In this document: piece by piece, positions 51,280 to 59,099 of the stretch
How positions within the stretch are numbered: the first letter of the stretch is position 1
How the letters are laid out: each line of letters opens with the position of its first letter
Assembly: GCA_963844655.1 (NCBI GenBank)
Contig: CAWJPA010000002.1
Location: 558,001 to 622,000, forward strand
DNA: 64,000 nt
From: JASHPR01 sp963844655
GTDB taxonomy: Bacteria; Actinomycetota; Actinomycetes; Streptosporangiales; Streptosporangiaceae
Direction of reading: 5' to 3'
Position numbers and translations under genes: made by a program
The notes under the pieces: generated by a model
What the model saw: only the letters and a program-made list of their open reading frames with translations
The model's database searches: none
What the model was told of the DNA's origin: nothing

Positions 51280-53010
51280 ATGTCCGAGCAGCAGAGTTCC
51301 CAGCAGCGCAGCGCCCAGTGGTACGGCGGCACCGACCGGAACGGCTATCTCCATCGTGCGTGGATGCGCCGCGGCCTGCCGGCGCACGCGTTTGACGGGC
51401 GGCCGCACATCGCGATCGCGAACACCGCCTCGGACCTGACCCCCTGCAACTCGCACCTCAACGAGGTCGCCGAGGCGGTCAAGCAGGGAGTCTGGGAGGC
51501 GGGCGGCGTCCCGATGAACCTGCCGGTGGTGTCACTCGGCGAGACGCTGGTCCGCCCGACGGCCATGCTCTGGCGGAACATGGCCGCGATGGCCACCGAG
51601 GAGATGCTGCGGGCCAACCCCATCGACGGCGTGGTGCTGCTGGGCGGGTGCGACAAGACGATCCCGTCGCTGCTGATGGCCGCGGCCTCGGTCGACCTGC
51701 CCGCCGTGGTGGTCCCCGGCGGGCCGATGCTGACCGGCACGTTCCGGGGCCTGCCGCTTGGCTGCGGCACGGACGTCTGGAAGCTCAGCGAGGAGGTCCG
51801 CGCCGGGGCCATGACGGACCAGGACTTCCTCACGTCCGAGTCCTCGATGATCCGCAGCCGGGGCCACTGCAACACGATGGGCACGGCCTCGACCATGGCC
51901 TGCATGGCCGAGGCGCTGGGCACCACGATCCCGGGCATCGCCGGGACGCCCGCCCCGGACAGCCGGCTGCTCGAGACCGCCCACGACACCGGGCAGCTGG
52001 CGGTGTCCATGGTCGCCCAGGGGCTGCGGCCGTCGGCCCAGCTCAGCCGAGGATCGTTCCTGAACGCGATCGTCGCGCTGGCCGCCATCGGCGGTTCCAC
52101 CAACGCCGTGGTCCACCTGCTGGCGATCGCCGGACGGCTCGGGATCGACCTGTCGCTGGACGACTTCGACCGCACCGGCGCGGACGTGCCGCTGCTCGTC
52201 GACCTGCAGCCGGCCGGGCGTCACCTGATGGAGGACTTCCACCGCGCCGGCGGACTGCTCGCCGTGCTGCGCGAGATGCAGGACTTGCTCGACCCCGGCG
52301 CGCTGACCGTGACCGGCCGGCCCCTCGTCGATCACCTCGCCGACGCGCGGATCTGGGATGAGACCGTGATCAGGCCCCGCACCGACCCGCTGCAGACCGA
52401 AGCGGGCATTGCCGTCCTGCGCGGGAACCTGGCGCCGGCCGGCGCAGTGATCAAGCCCGCGGCGGCCTCCCCCCAGCTCCTGCGCCACCGCGGCCGGGCC
52501 GTGGTGTTCGACAGCGTCGAAGACTTCCACCGGCGGATCGACGATCCCGATCTGGATGTCGACGCCGACTCCGTGCTGGTCCTGCGGGGCTGCGGGCCCA
52601 AGGGCTACCCGGGGATGCCCGAGGTGGCGAATCTGCCCCTGCCCCCCAAGCTGCTGGAGCAGGGCGTGCGGGACATGGTGCGGATCTGCGACGGCCGGAT
52701 GAGCGGCACCGCCTACGGCACCGTGGTCCTGCACGTCGCTCCCGAGGCCGCCGACGGGGGCCCGCTGGGCCTGGTCAGGACCGGCGACATCATTGAGCTC
52801 GACGTCCCCGCGCGCCGGCTCGACGTGGACGTCGCCCCGGAGGAGTTGCGGAAGCGGGAGCCAGCCGCCGCGGCCGAGGCCGGGTACGCGGCCCCGTCCC
52901 GCGGCTGGGAGCGCCTCTATGTCGACCACGTGCTCCAGGCCGACCGGGGCGCGGACCTGGATTTCCTGGTCGGGGCCAGCGGTCACCAGGTGTCACGCGA
53001 GTCGCACTGA
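51280..53010 (+). CDS. IlvD/Edd-family dehydratase
   Basis: 576 residues from ATG 51280. Iron-sulfur and active-site cysteines: C56 in LTPCNSHL, C124 in LGGCDKT and C197 in RGHCNTMGTAST; AIGGSTNAVVHL and GCGPKGYPGMPE are conserved. It is in the dihydroxy-acid/sugar-acid dehydratase family; the branch (closer to sugar-acid than to branched-chain IlvD) cannot be fixed by eye. The divergent zinc dehydrogenase and APH-like kinase suggest sugar-acid use rather than valine synthesis. The promoter lies within 51216-51279, after the repeat. Confidence 0.87.
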   Translation: MSEQQSSQQRSAQWYGGTDRNGYLHRAWMRRGLPAHAFDGRPHIAIANTASDLTPCNSHLNEVAEAVKQGVWEAGGVPMNLPVVSLGETLVRPTAMLWRNMAAMATEEMLRANPIDGVVLLGGCDKTIPSLLMAAASVDLPAVVVPGGPMLTGTFRGLPLGCGTDVWKLSEEVRAGAMTDQDFLTSESSMIRSRGHCNTMGTASTMACMAEALGTTIPGIAGTPAPDSRLLETAHDTGQLAVSMVAQGLRPSAQLSRGSFLNAIVALAAIGGSTNAVVHLLAIAGRLGIDLSLDDFDRTGADVPLLVDLQPAGRHLMEDFHRAGGLLAVLREMQDLLDPGALTVTGRPLVDHLADARIWDETVIRPRTDPLQTEAGIAVLRGNLAPAGAVIKPAAASPQLLRHRGRAVVFDSVEDFHRRIDDPDLDVDADSVLVLRGCGPKGYPGMPEVANLPLPPKLLEQGVRDMVRICDGRMSGTAYGTVVLHVAPEAADGGPLGLVRTGDIIELDVPARRLDVDVAPEELRKREPAAAAEAGYAAPSRGWERLYVDHVLQADRGADLDFLVGASGHQVSRESH

Positions 53011-53037
53011 CCGCGTCGCCCACACGGGTGCAGCCCG

Positions 53038-54402
53038 TCAGGCGAACAGGGTGTCACCCCAGTGCCCGCCGGGCCGCAGGCCCGGCGGGCACGCGAACAC
53101 CGCGCTGCCGGTGTGATGGATGTACTCGTTCAGGGCGTCGCCGGCCAGGGCCTGCTGCAGCTTGATGAACTGGCTGGGGTTCTTCATGTACGCGATGAAG
53201 AACAGGCCGCCGAGCAGCGTGCCGGTCTGCGGGTCGATGCCGTCGGTGAACGAGTAGCCGCGGCGCAGGATCCGAGTCCCGCCGTTGTGCTCGTGGCTGG
53301 CCAGGCGGACGTGGGAGTCGGGCGGGATCGCGTACTGGCCGGACTTCCGCGCCGCGAAGTTGGGCGTGGTGAACTCCGTGCCCCCGCTGAGCGGGGCACC
53401 GGACACCTTGGCCCGGCCGATGACGTTCTGCTGATCCTGGAGGTAGTCCCGGTCCCAGTTCTCCACGAACATGCGGATCTTGCGGGACACCAGGTAGCTG
53501 CCGCCGCGCAGCCACGGCTGGTCGGATTCCGGGCCGACCCAGACGTGCTCGTCCATGAGCTGGGTCTGCTCGGCCTTGATGTTCCGGGTGCCGTCCTTGA
53601 AGCCGAGCAGGTTGCGCGGGGTCGCCTGCGCGGTCGTGGTGGTGGAGGTCCGGCCGAAGCCGAGCTCCATCCAGTTGTGCGCGACCACGCCCATGCCGAG
53701 CCGGGCCAGGTTCCGCACCGCGTGGAAGGCCACGAGCGGGTCGTCGGAGCAGGCCTGCACGCACAGGTCGCCCCCGGAGAAGTTGGGATCGAGATCCTCG
53801 TTGGGCAGCGGCGGCAGCGGGGCCAGGGCGGCAGGCCTTTTCCCGGCGAGGCCGAACCGGTGGTCGAACAGGGAGGGCCCGAAGCCGATCGTGACCGTCA
53901 GCCGGGATACCGGTGAGCCGACCGCCTCGCCGGTGTCCACCGGCGGTGCGCTCATCTCGGTGTCCTCCCCCACCAACTGGCCCCGGGTCATCCGGGCCGC
54001 CGCGTCGGTCCAGGCCCGCAGCAGGTCGCGGACGTCGGCCCGGCGCGCGTCGCTGACCACGTTCAGCGAGCCGAACGCCAGCCGGTCCTGGGCCGGGGTG
54101 GCGATCCCGGCCTGATTCGGCCCGTAGAAGGGAACGGCCTGGCTCGCCCCGCCCGAACTGGACGCCGGCTCGCCGCGGCCGGCGAGGTACGCGGCCACAC
54201 CGCCCGCCACGGCGCCCGCCCCCAGCGCGGCGCCCGCGCTGGTGAGCAGGCGGCGCCGCGACGGGCCCGGTGTGGGCGGAGCGCCCGGGCCGTCGGCGGC
54301 CCGGCCCGGCACGGCGTCCGGATCCGGCGGAGCACCGTTGGCGGCCGGGCCTGGCGAGAGGCCAGGTCCGCCGGCGGCGGAGTTCTCGTTGCTGCTGCTC
54401 AC
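53038..54402 (-). CDS. efeB: Dyp-type peroxidase/deferrochelatase EfeB
   Basis: 454 residues. A Pro/Gly-rich 48-residue leader precedes the Tat signal PSRRRLLTSAGAALGAG; the twin arginines are followed by a hydrophobic helix, so the folded haem protein is exported. The Dyp signature GFKDGTRN (GxxDG) and the proximal region GDLCVQACSDDP are present, with HNWMELGFGR and RGYSFTDG. It oxidises Fe(II) or strips iron from haem outside the cell to feed the EfeU channel. Four bases separate it from efeO; same operon. Confidence 0.94.
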   Translation of the reverse strand: MSSSNENSAAGGPGLSPGPAANGAPPDPDAVPGRAADGPGAPPTPGPSRRRLLTSAGAALGAGAVAGGVAAYLAGRGEPASSSGGASQAVPFYGPNQAGIATPAQDRLAFGSLNVVSDARRADVRDLLRAWTDAAARMTRGQLVGEDTEMSAPPVDTGEAVGSPVSRLTVTIGFGPSLFDHRFGLAGKRPAALAPLPPLPNEDLDPNFSGGDLCVQACSDDPLVAFHAVRNLARLGMGVVAHNWMELGFGRTSTTTTAQATPRNLLGFKDGTRNIKAEQTQLMDEHVWVGPESDQPWLRGGSYLVSRKIRMFVENWDRDYLQDQQNVIGRAKVSGAPLSGGTEFTTPNFAARKSGQYAIPPDSHVRLASHEHNGGTRILRRGYSFTDGIDPQTGTLLGGLFFIAYMKNPSQFIKLQQALAGDALNEYIHHTGSAVFACPPGLRPGGHWGDTLFA

Positions 54403-54406
54403 AGGC

Positions 54407-55606
54407 TCAGCTCACCTGGCTGGACACTTTGGACAGGGCCTCGGCCAGGGCGTTCACGGAAGCGGCCAGCTGACGGCGCTGGTTATCCAGGACCGTGGAG
54501 TACTCGACGTAGCCGGTGCCGTCGTAGCCCGGGGTGGCCTTGTAGTTGGTCATGAGCTTGGCCACCGCCGCGTCCCGCCGCTGGATCAGCGCCAGCAGGC
54601 TCGGGTCCTTCTGCTGCAGGTACGGCCGCAGCAGCCCGACGATCTCCATGGCCCCGTCGACGTTGGCCTGGAACACCGGCAGGTCGGTGTTGGAGTAGCG
54701 CTCCTCCTCACCGCTGATCTTCGACGTGGCCGCCTCGTTGATCAGGTCGGTGGCCCCGCTGGCCATCTCCAGCGGGTTGTACTGGGCGTTGCCGACCAAC
54801 TGCTTCAGCTGCTGCTCGTGCTGCACCAGCCCGGAGCAGAGCTTGGGCGTGCCGGCCAACGTGTTGTCCGACCAGAGCAGTTGCTCGATCTTGTGGAACC
54901 CCATGAACTGGGCCGGCACCGTGACCGGGTTCTCCCACCGGCCGTCGATCTGCGTGTCGAGGGTGCCCCAGATCTCGGCCACCGGCTCGATGCGCTCGTA
55001 GTAGACCCGGGCCTGCGGGTACAGCACCTTGGCCTGGCCCATGTTGCCGGCATCGATCGCGCGGCAGAACGCCTGGGAGTGGCTGACCAGGGCAGCCGTG
55101 TTCTGGCCGATGTAGCCGGAGTAGCCCTTTACCGCGGCAGACAGCTGGGCATTCGACTGCCAGGCCGGCCCCGTGGCCTTCCCGGACACCGTGAACGTCC
55201 AGTGCGGCTGCGCCGCCCCTGGGCAACTGATCTTGTAGCTGCCCGGCTGGATGTTGAGCGAGAAGCCGCCGGACAGCCCCGGGGTGAGGTTCTCCTGCTC
55301 GCCCAGGATCTTCGCGAGGTTAGCGGTGCGCAATTCCGCTTCCGATACGCCGTCGGCATCCTTGTTGGCCACGGTGAAGTCAACCGACCCGGCGCTGATC
55401 TTGGCGGGCTTGGGCACGCATCCCTGTGGGGTCAGCTCGATGGTGACCTGGCTCGTCTTGCTGGACGCGGTGCTGCCCTTCGATCCGCTCGACCCGCTCG
55501 AGCTGGAGCAGCCCGCCGCGGCCGCCGCGGCCAGCGCGAACACCGCGCCGATGGCCCACACCTTCCGCTGGGGTCGAATCAGCCTGCCGTCGGTGCTCAC
55601 GATCAT
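54407..55606 (-). CDS. efeO: Iron-uptake lipoprotein EfeO
   Basis: 399 residues from ATG 55606 (CAGGAG immediately upstream; a start at 55639 is less likely). Lipobox AAGC after a hydrophobic segment, then a cupredoxin-like domain (about residues 45-130) and a helical M75 peptidase-like domain with the HKIEQLLW (HxxE) motif and GGRWENP-type blocks. It binds iron outside the cell and works between EfeB and EfeU. The intergenic gap to efeU is 117 bases, but orientation and order (efeU, efeO, efeB) indicate one transcript. Confidence 0.92.
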   Translation of the reverse strand: MIVSTDGRLIRPQRKVWAIGAVFALAAAAAAGCSSSSGSSGSKGSTASSKTSQVTIELTPQGCVPKPAKISAGSVDFTVANKDADGVSEAELRTANLAKILGEQENLTPGLSGGFSLNIQPGSYKISCPGAAQPHWTFTVSGKATGPAWQSNAQLSAAVKGYSGYIGQNTAALVSHSQAFCRAIDAGNMGQAKVLYPQARVYYERIEPVAEIWGTLDTQIDGRWENPVTVPAQFMGFHKIEQLLWSDNTLAGTPKLCSGLVQHEQQLKQLVGNAQYNPLEMASGATDLINEAATSKISGEEERYSNTDLPVFQANVDGAMEIVGLLRPYLQQKDPSLLALIQRRDAAVAKLMTNYKATPGYDGTGYVEYSTVLDNQRRQLAASVNALAEALSKVSSQVS

Positions 55607-55723
55607 GAACTCCTGTCCCTTGAGACTCTTCCGTATCACCTGATGACATGACGGCCGACCTGGCGGGCGGCCCGTACTGTTCGGTCGTTTTGTTGGCTCC
55701 GGGGCGCCGCCCCCGGTTGACGG

Positions 55724-56578
55724 TTACTGCTGGGCTGGCTGCGGGGTGACCGCCGGCGCGCCGGGCAGTCGCCGTGCCCGGCCCGCGGGCCAGGCCACGA
55801 TGATCGCCATCGGCACCAGGTAGGCCAGCCAGGCGACCACCTCGATCCACACCGGATAGGGCTGGATCCCCAGCACGCCGGTGAACAGCGAGGACACTGG
55901 TGTACCCGGCCGCACCAGCCAGGACAGGTCGAAGGCCTGGACCTGTCCGGCGTTAAGCCAGCCCGCCTCGTTGGCCGTGTGCACCGCGGTCATCACCAGG
56001 CCGGCCGCGACCACCACCAGGACCAGCCCGGTGATCCGGAAGAACCGGGACAGGTTGAGGCGCACACCGCCCCGGTAGATGCCGTAGCCGATCCCGGCGG
56101 CGATCACGATCCCGATGACCGCACCAGCCCACGACAGCGTGGCGTCCCCGGACGCGTGGAACGTGGCCAGCAGGAACACCGCGGTCTCGAAGCCCTCGCG
56201 CAGCACGGCGAGGAACGCCATCACGACGAGGGCCCGGCCGGACCCCGAGGCCAGGGCCGACGCGGCCGCACCCTCCAGGTCCCCCTTCAGGCCCCTGGCG
56301 TGCTTTCGCATGAAGATGATCATGTAGGTGACCATGCACACGGCCAGCAGACCCACCACGGTCTCGAGACCCTCTTGCTGGCGCTGCGGCAGGTCGGACG
56401 AGAGCACCTGCAGGCCGATGCCGACGGCGATGCAGATCGCGATTGCGGCGGCGGTGCCGATCCAGACCTGGCGCAGGGCGTCCCTGCGGCCCTGCTGGCC
56501 CAGGAAGGCTGCGATGATCCCGACGATCAGGGCCGCCTCCAGGCCCTCGCGCAGCCCGATCACGAAAGTCGGCAGCAC
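55724..56578 (-). CDS. efeU: Iron permease EfeU (FTR1 family)
   Basis: 284 residues from GTG 56578, eight bases after GGAGGAT. Two REGLE motifs typical of FTR1 permeases are in LREGLEAAL (first helix) and LREGFETAVF; seven membrane helices in total. It moves ferric iron oxidised by the partner ferroxidase. The iron boxes at 56697-56730 lie about 120 bases upstream, so expression should rise when iron is scarce. Confidence 0.93.
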   Translation of the reverse strand: MLPTFVIGLREGLEAALIVGIIAAFLGQQGRRDALRQVWIGTAAAIAICIAVGIGLQVLSSDLPQRQQEGLETVVGLLAVCMVTYMIIFMRKHARGLKGDLEGAAASALASGSGRALVVMAFLAVLREGFETAVFLLATFHASGDATLSWAGAVIGIVIAAGIGYGIYRGGVRLNLSRFFRITGLVLVVVAAGLVMTAVHTANEAGWLNAGQVQAFDLSWLVRPGTPVSSLFTGVLGIQPYPVWIEVVAWLAYLVPMAIIVAWPAGRARRLPGAPAVTPQPAQQ

Positions 56579-56696
56579 CGGCTCATCCTCCGTCCTAGGC
56601 GGGCGGCTGGACCAGGATGGGGAGTCCTGGCCGGTGTCACCCGTCGGGCGATGAAGTTCGTGCCGGGCATACCGCGAGCGCCGGCGGTCCGTCAGT

Positions 56697-56730
56697 TTAG
56701 GTAAGGCAACCCTAACTAAGCCATACCTAA
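56697..56730 (-). promoter_or_regulatory. Two overlapping iron (DtxR/IdeR) boxes before efeU
   Basis: TTAGGTAAGGCAACCCTAA (56697-56715) matches the consensus TTAGGTTAGGCTAACCTAA at 16 of 19 positions. A second, weaker site (TTAGGTATGGCTTAGTTA on the minus strand, 56713-56730) overlaps it by three bases. Such pairs fit two IdeR/DtxR dimers that shut off efeUOB when iron is plentiful. Confidence 0.82.
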
Positions 56731-56944
56731 CAGCACCACCGCCCCCGCCGTCAAGGCACCTCACCGCAAAAGCCGGCGCCCCCAGACAAAGATCGACCGC
56801 TCACCGGCGGGCCGCTTGCGGCATACCCGACCGCACCCCAGCACAAGCCACGCCCAAACCAAAGAGCCCGCAAGGCCGAAGACATCAGCGAGGAAAAGGC
56901 GGCCAGAGCGCCAGGCCAGGCGCGCAGCGCGGGCCCGGCGTGGC

Positions 56945-57090
56945 GCCGCGCGAAGGCAGCGCCCAGTCGCCGGCACGAAGAGACCGATGCCGCGCGAAGC
57001 AGCGCAGTGCCAGTCATCCCCGGCTCGAAGAGGCCGACGCCGCGCGAAGGCGTACAGCCCCACCCACCCCAGTCAGAAAAGGCCCGCGCC
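56945..57090. repeat. Degenerate tandem repeats in a 718-base gene-free region
   Basis: The stretch 56579-57296 has no convincing gene. GCCGCGCGAAG occurs at 56945, 56989 and 57039, each followed by diverged copies of a 44-50-base unit with CGAAGAGACCGATG or CGAAGAGGCCGACG between them. Two large palindromes follow at 57168 and 57241. The region is unusual and may be the residue of a mobile or repetitive element. Confidence 0.6.
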
Positions 57091-57167
57091 GCACCGCGGC
57101 GCTTGGCCGCCTCAGCACCAAACGGCCCGCCACTCACAACTGCCTCAGGCGTGTAGAGCGTGCCGAG

Positions 57168-57217
57168 CGTGGATGTACCGGAAGGGTCGCCCGGGCGACC
57201 CTTCCGGTACATCCACG
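57168..57217. repeat. Perfect 50-bp palindrome with no loop
   Basis: The 25-base left arm (57168-57192, starting CGTGGATGTACCGG) is exactly complementary to the right arm (57193-57217, ending CCGGTACATCCACG), with CCCGGG at the centre. Perfect zero-loop palindromes this long are uncommon in bacterial chromosomes. A terminator, a recombination site or a small non-autonomous mobile unit are all possible. Confidence 0.85.
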
Positions 57218-57240
57218 CCTCCGGTGAGAGCTGGCTGGGG

Positions 57241-57288
57241 GTGGGTGGACCCTTTGACACGTGCGCGCGTGTCAAAGGGTCCAACCAC
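57241..57288. terminator. Large hairpin after the WYL regulator gene
   Basis: Arms GTGGGTGGACCCTTTGACACG (57241-57261, 21 bases, one mismatch) and its complement ending AACCAC (57268-57288) close a six-base loop TGCGCG. It starts nine bases beyond the stop of the WYL regulator gene (minus strand), so it likely terminates that transcript. Confidence 0.7.
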
Positions 57289-57296
57289 GCGGCGGG

Positions 57297-58556
57297 TTAG
57301 GCCTCGCGATAGCGGGCGAGGATGGCTTCGGCTACTGACTGGAGGCGAGTGCGTACGGAGGGTGGAGCGAGGACCTCGACCTCTCCCCCGAAGCCGGCCA
57401 GGCGGTGGGCCGCGGCCAGCTCATGCTCGAACCGGAGCGTCAGCTCTCGCCAGCCCCCTCCATCGGGTTGGAGGGCGGCGTCCAGTGCGTCCTGGGCGCC
57501 ATCGCCGAAGACCTCGCCGAACGCGGCGAGGGCGCGCGGCGAGGCCCGGAGCCGCACCGGGAGACGGGGACGGCTGGTCATGAACTCCTCCGACCAGGCT
57601 GCCCAGAACGCGGCCAGGTTGAAGTCCGCCGGACGCGGCGCCGCCTCGGTTAGCACGCGGGCGGCGGTGATGCGTGAGACGCGGAAGACCGTGGCCGGCC
57701 GACGGCCCGTTGACGCCACGAGATACCAGACCCCGGCCTTGTCCACCAGCCCGAGCGGCCTGACCACGCGGCGAGGCGCCGCTCCCGGCCGGCCAACGAC
57801 GCGCCGCTCATCGCCGGTCCCCTCGCCGCCAGCCGCCTCGCCGCCAGTCCCTTCCCCGCCGGTCTCCTCGCCGCCGTTCCCCTCGCCGCCAGTCCTCTCG
57901 CCGCGGTTCTCCTCGCCGCCAGCCTCCTCCCCGCCGGTCCCCTTGCCGCCGGTCCCCTTGCCGCCGATCCCCTCGCCGCGGGGCTCCTTGCCGCCAGCCT
58001 CCTTGCCGCCAGCCTCCTTGCCGCCGGTCCCTTCGCCGCCGGTCCCTGCGCTGACGGGGTGGGTGGCGCCGGAGGCTGTGCCGCTGCGGTACTCGATGGC
58101 CAGGCAGCGGCCCTGGCGGAGTGCTTCGGCCAGGGTCCGCAGGTGCGGCACCTGCTCCTGGGTGCGGAACCAGCGGGGCAGGTCGAGATGAACCAGGGCC
58201 GAGCCGGATCCGCCGCGGCCGGGCAGGCCTGCGGTGACCCGGATCTGCCGGTGCGCCGCGGTGGCGGCGGCGTCCAGCCCCAGATCGCGCAGCACGCCCG
58301 GCACGCCCAGGATGAGCAGGGCCTCAGCTTCGTCGGGGCGCAGACCGCGGAGCGGGAAACGGTATCCCTCGACCAGCTCGCAGCCACCGCCGGGCCCGGA
58401 CTCCGTGCGGACCGGGACTCCTGTGCCGCTGAGGACCTCGAGGTCCCGGTAGATGGTCCGCACGCTGACCTCGAGTTCCGCGGCGAGCGCCACGGCGGTC
58501 ATCCGGCCCCGGGCCTGGAGCAGCAGCACCAGGGACACCAGCCGGTCGGCGCGCAT
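57297..58556 (-). CDS. WYL-domain transcriptional regulator with inserted pentapeptide repeats
   Basis: 419 residues from ATG 58556. The HTH_11 DNA-binding part is at residues 1-60 (LLQARGRMTAVALAAELEVS, TIYRDLEVLSGTGVPV). The WYL domain starts near 150 (LAIEYRSGTASG) and resumes at 265 (VVRPLGLVDKAGVWYLVAST), and the usual C-terminal part follows (to ILARYREA). Between its first strands lie 16 Gly/Glu/Lys/Thr pentapeptides (residues 172-251), absent from ordinary YafY-like proteins. It is divergent from a PNPOx-like gene across a clean operator and probably represses both. Relatives sense a ligand through WYL. Confidence 0.9.
   Translation of the reverse strand: MRADRLVSLVLLLQARGRMTAVALAAELEVSVRTIYRDLEVLSGTGVPVRTESGPGGGCELVEGYRFPLRGLRPDEAEALLILGVPGVLRDLGLDAAATAAHRQIRVTAGLPGRGGSGSALVHLDLPRWFRTQEQVPHLRTLAEALRQGRCLAIEYRSGTASGATHPVSAGTGGEGTGGKEAGGKEAGGKEPRGEGIGGKGTGGKGTGGEEAGGEENRGERTGGEGNGGEETGGEGTGGEAAGGEGTGDERRVVGRPGAAPRRVVRPLGLVDKAGVWYLVASTGRRPATVFRVSRITAARVLTEAAPRPADFNLAAFWAAWSEEFMTSRPRLPVRLRASPRALAAFGEVFGDGAQDALDAALQPDGGGWRELTLRFEHELAAAHRLAGFGGEVEVLAPPSVRTRLQSVAEAILARYREA
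57804..58043 (-). repeat. 15-bp minisatellite within the WYL gene (16 units)
   Basis: Sixteen in-frame 15-base units encode TGGEG, AGGKE, TGGKG and variants such as PRGEG, NRGER and TGDER. Some neighbouring units are identical at the protein level (AGGKE twice, TGGEG several times), which suggests slippage or recombination. The whole block is a multiple of three, so changes in copy number keep the frame. Confidence 0.92.
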
Positions 58557-58575
58557 CCCCGAAGACTAGGCCGGA

Positions 58576-58598
58576 TCACTGACACGAGGTGTCAGTGA
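58576..58598. promoter_or_regulatory. Operator: perfect 10-bp inverted repeat between divergent genes
   Basis: TCACTGACAC-GAG-GTGTCAGTGA is a perfect repeat. It is 20 bases upstream of the WYL gene start and 25 bases upstream of the PNPOx-like gene start, in the only space available for both promoters. TGACACN3GTGTCA-like sites are common before YafY/WYL genes in actinobacteria, so it is very likely this regulator's binding site. Confidence 0.78.
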
Positions 58599-58622
58599 CC
58601 GGTGCGTAACGTCTGCGGGGTG

Positions 58623-59099
58623 ATGAGCTGGACGGAGTTCGAGCACGATCAGCCCGCGCTGGCGGCCGCGGGCCGCGGCCAGTTTTACCAGCACGGGATC
58701 GGCCTGGGGTCTCTCGCTACGGTGCGGGCCGACGGCGGGCCGCGGGTGCACCCGGTGTGCCCGGTGATCAGCACGGCCGGGCTATACCTGCTGGTCATGG
58801 CCGGGCCCAAGCAAGCCGACCTGTGCCGGGACGGGCGGTACGCGCTGCACAGCGAGACCTGCCCGCCGCCGCGGCAGGACGACGGCTTCGCGGTGAGCGG
58901 CCGGGCCCGGGAGGTGACCGATCCGGCGGAACGCCGTGCGGTCCACGACCAGGTGCTGGCCGAGCGCGGCGGGGCGGTGTGGCCGGGCTTCTACAACGAT
59001 GCCGTGTTCGAGCTCGGGATCGAGCGGAGCCTGCTGATGCTCACGGAGGCCGACGGCGGCTTCCCGAAGGGGCCCACGGTGTGGAAGGCGGGCTCATGA
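58623..59099 (+). CDS. Pyridoxamine 5'-phosphate oxidase-family flavin/F420-like protein
   Basis: 158 residues from ATG 58623. The split-barrel fold is suggested by GSLATVRADGGPRVHPVCPV, LYLLVMAGPKQADL and RYALHSETCPPP. Such proteins bind FMN, haem or F420; true PdxH motifs are not present. It is divergent from the WYL regulator, which probably controls it through 58576-58598. Its stop overlaps the convergent amidohydrolase by six bases. No clear ribosome site; the start is within the operator-proximal leader. Confidence 0.82.
   Translation: MSWTEFEHDQPALAAAGRGQFYQHGIGLGSLATVRADGGPRVHPVCPVISTAGLYLLVMAGPKQADLCRDGRYALHSETCPPPRQDDGFAVSGRAREVTDPAERRAVHDQVLAERGGAVWPGFYNDAVFELGIERSLLMLTEADGGFPKGPTVWKAGS

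Noticed and set aside
51045..51332. A possible gene on the minus strand across the 45-bp repeats
   Set aside because: The translation is repetitive Trp/Gly/Ala-rich and depends only on the repeat; it would overlap the start of the dehydratase gene and has no ribosome site.
56761..57063. A small minus-strand protein in the repeat block downstream of the iron boxes
   Set aside because: The translation is Arg/Leu-rich with repeated segments and no good start, so I treat it as non-coding.
57804..58043. CRISPR-like or other non-coding array in the 15-bp repeats
   Set aside because: Units have no spacers, are contiguous and all in frame within a protein gene, so it is a coding minisatellite.
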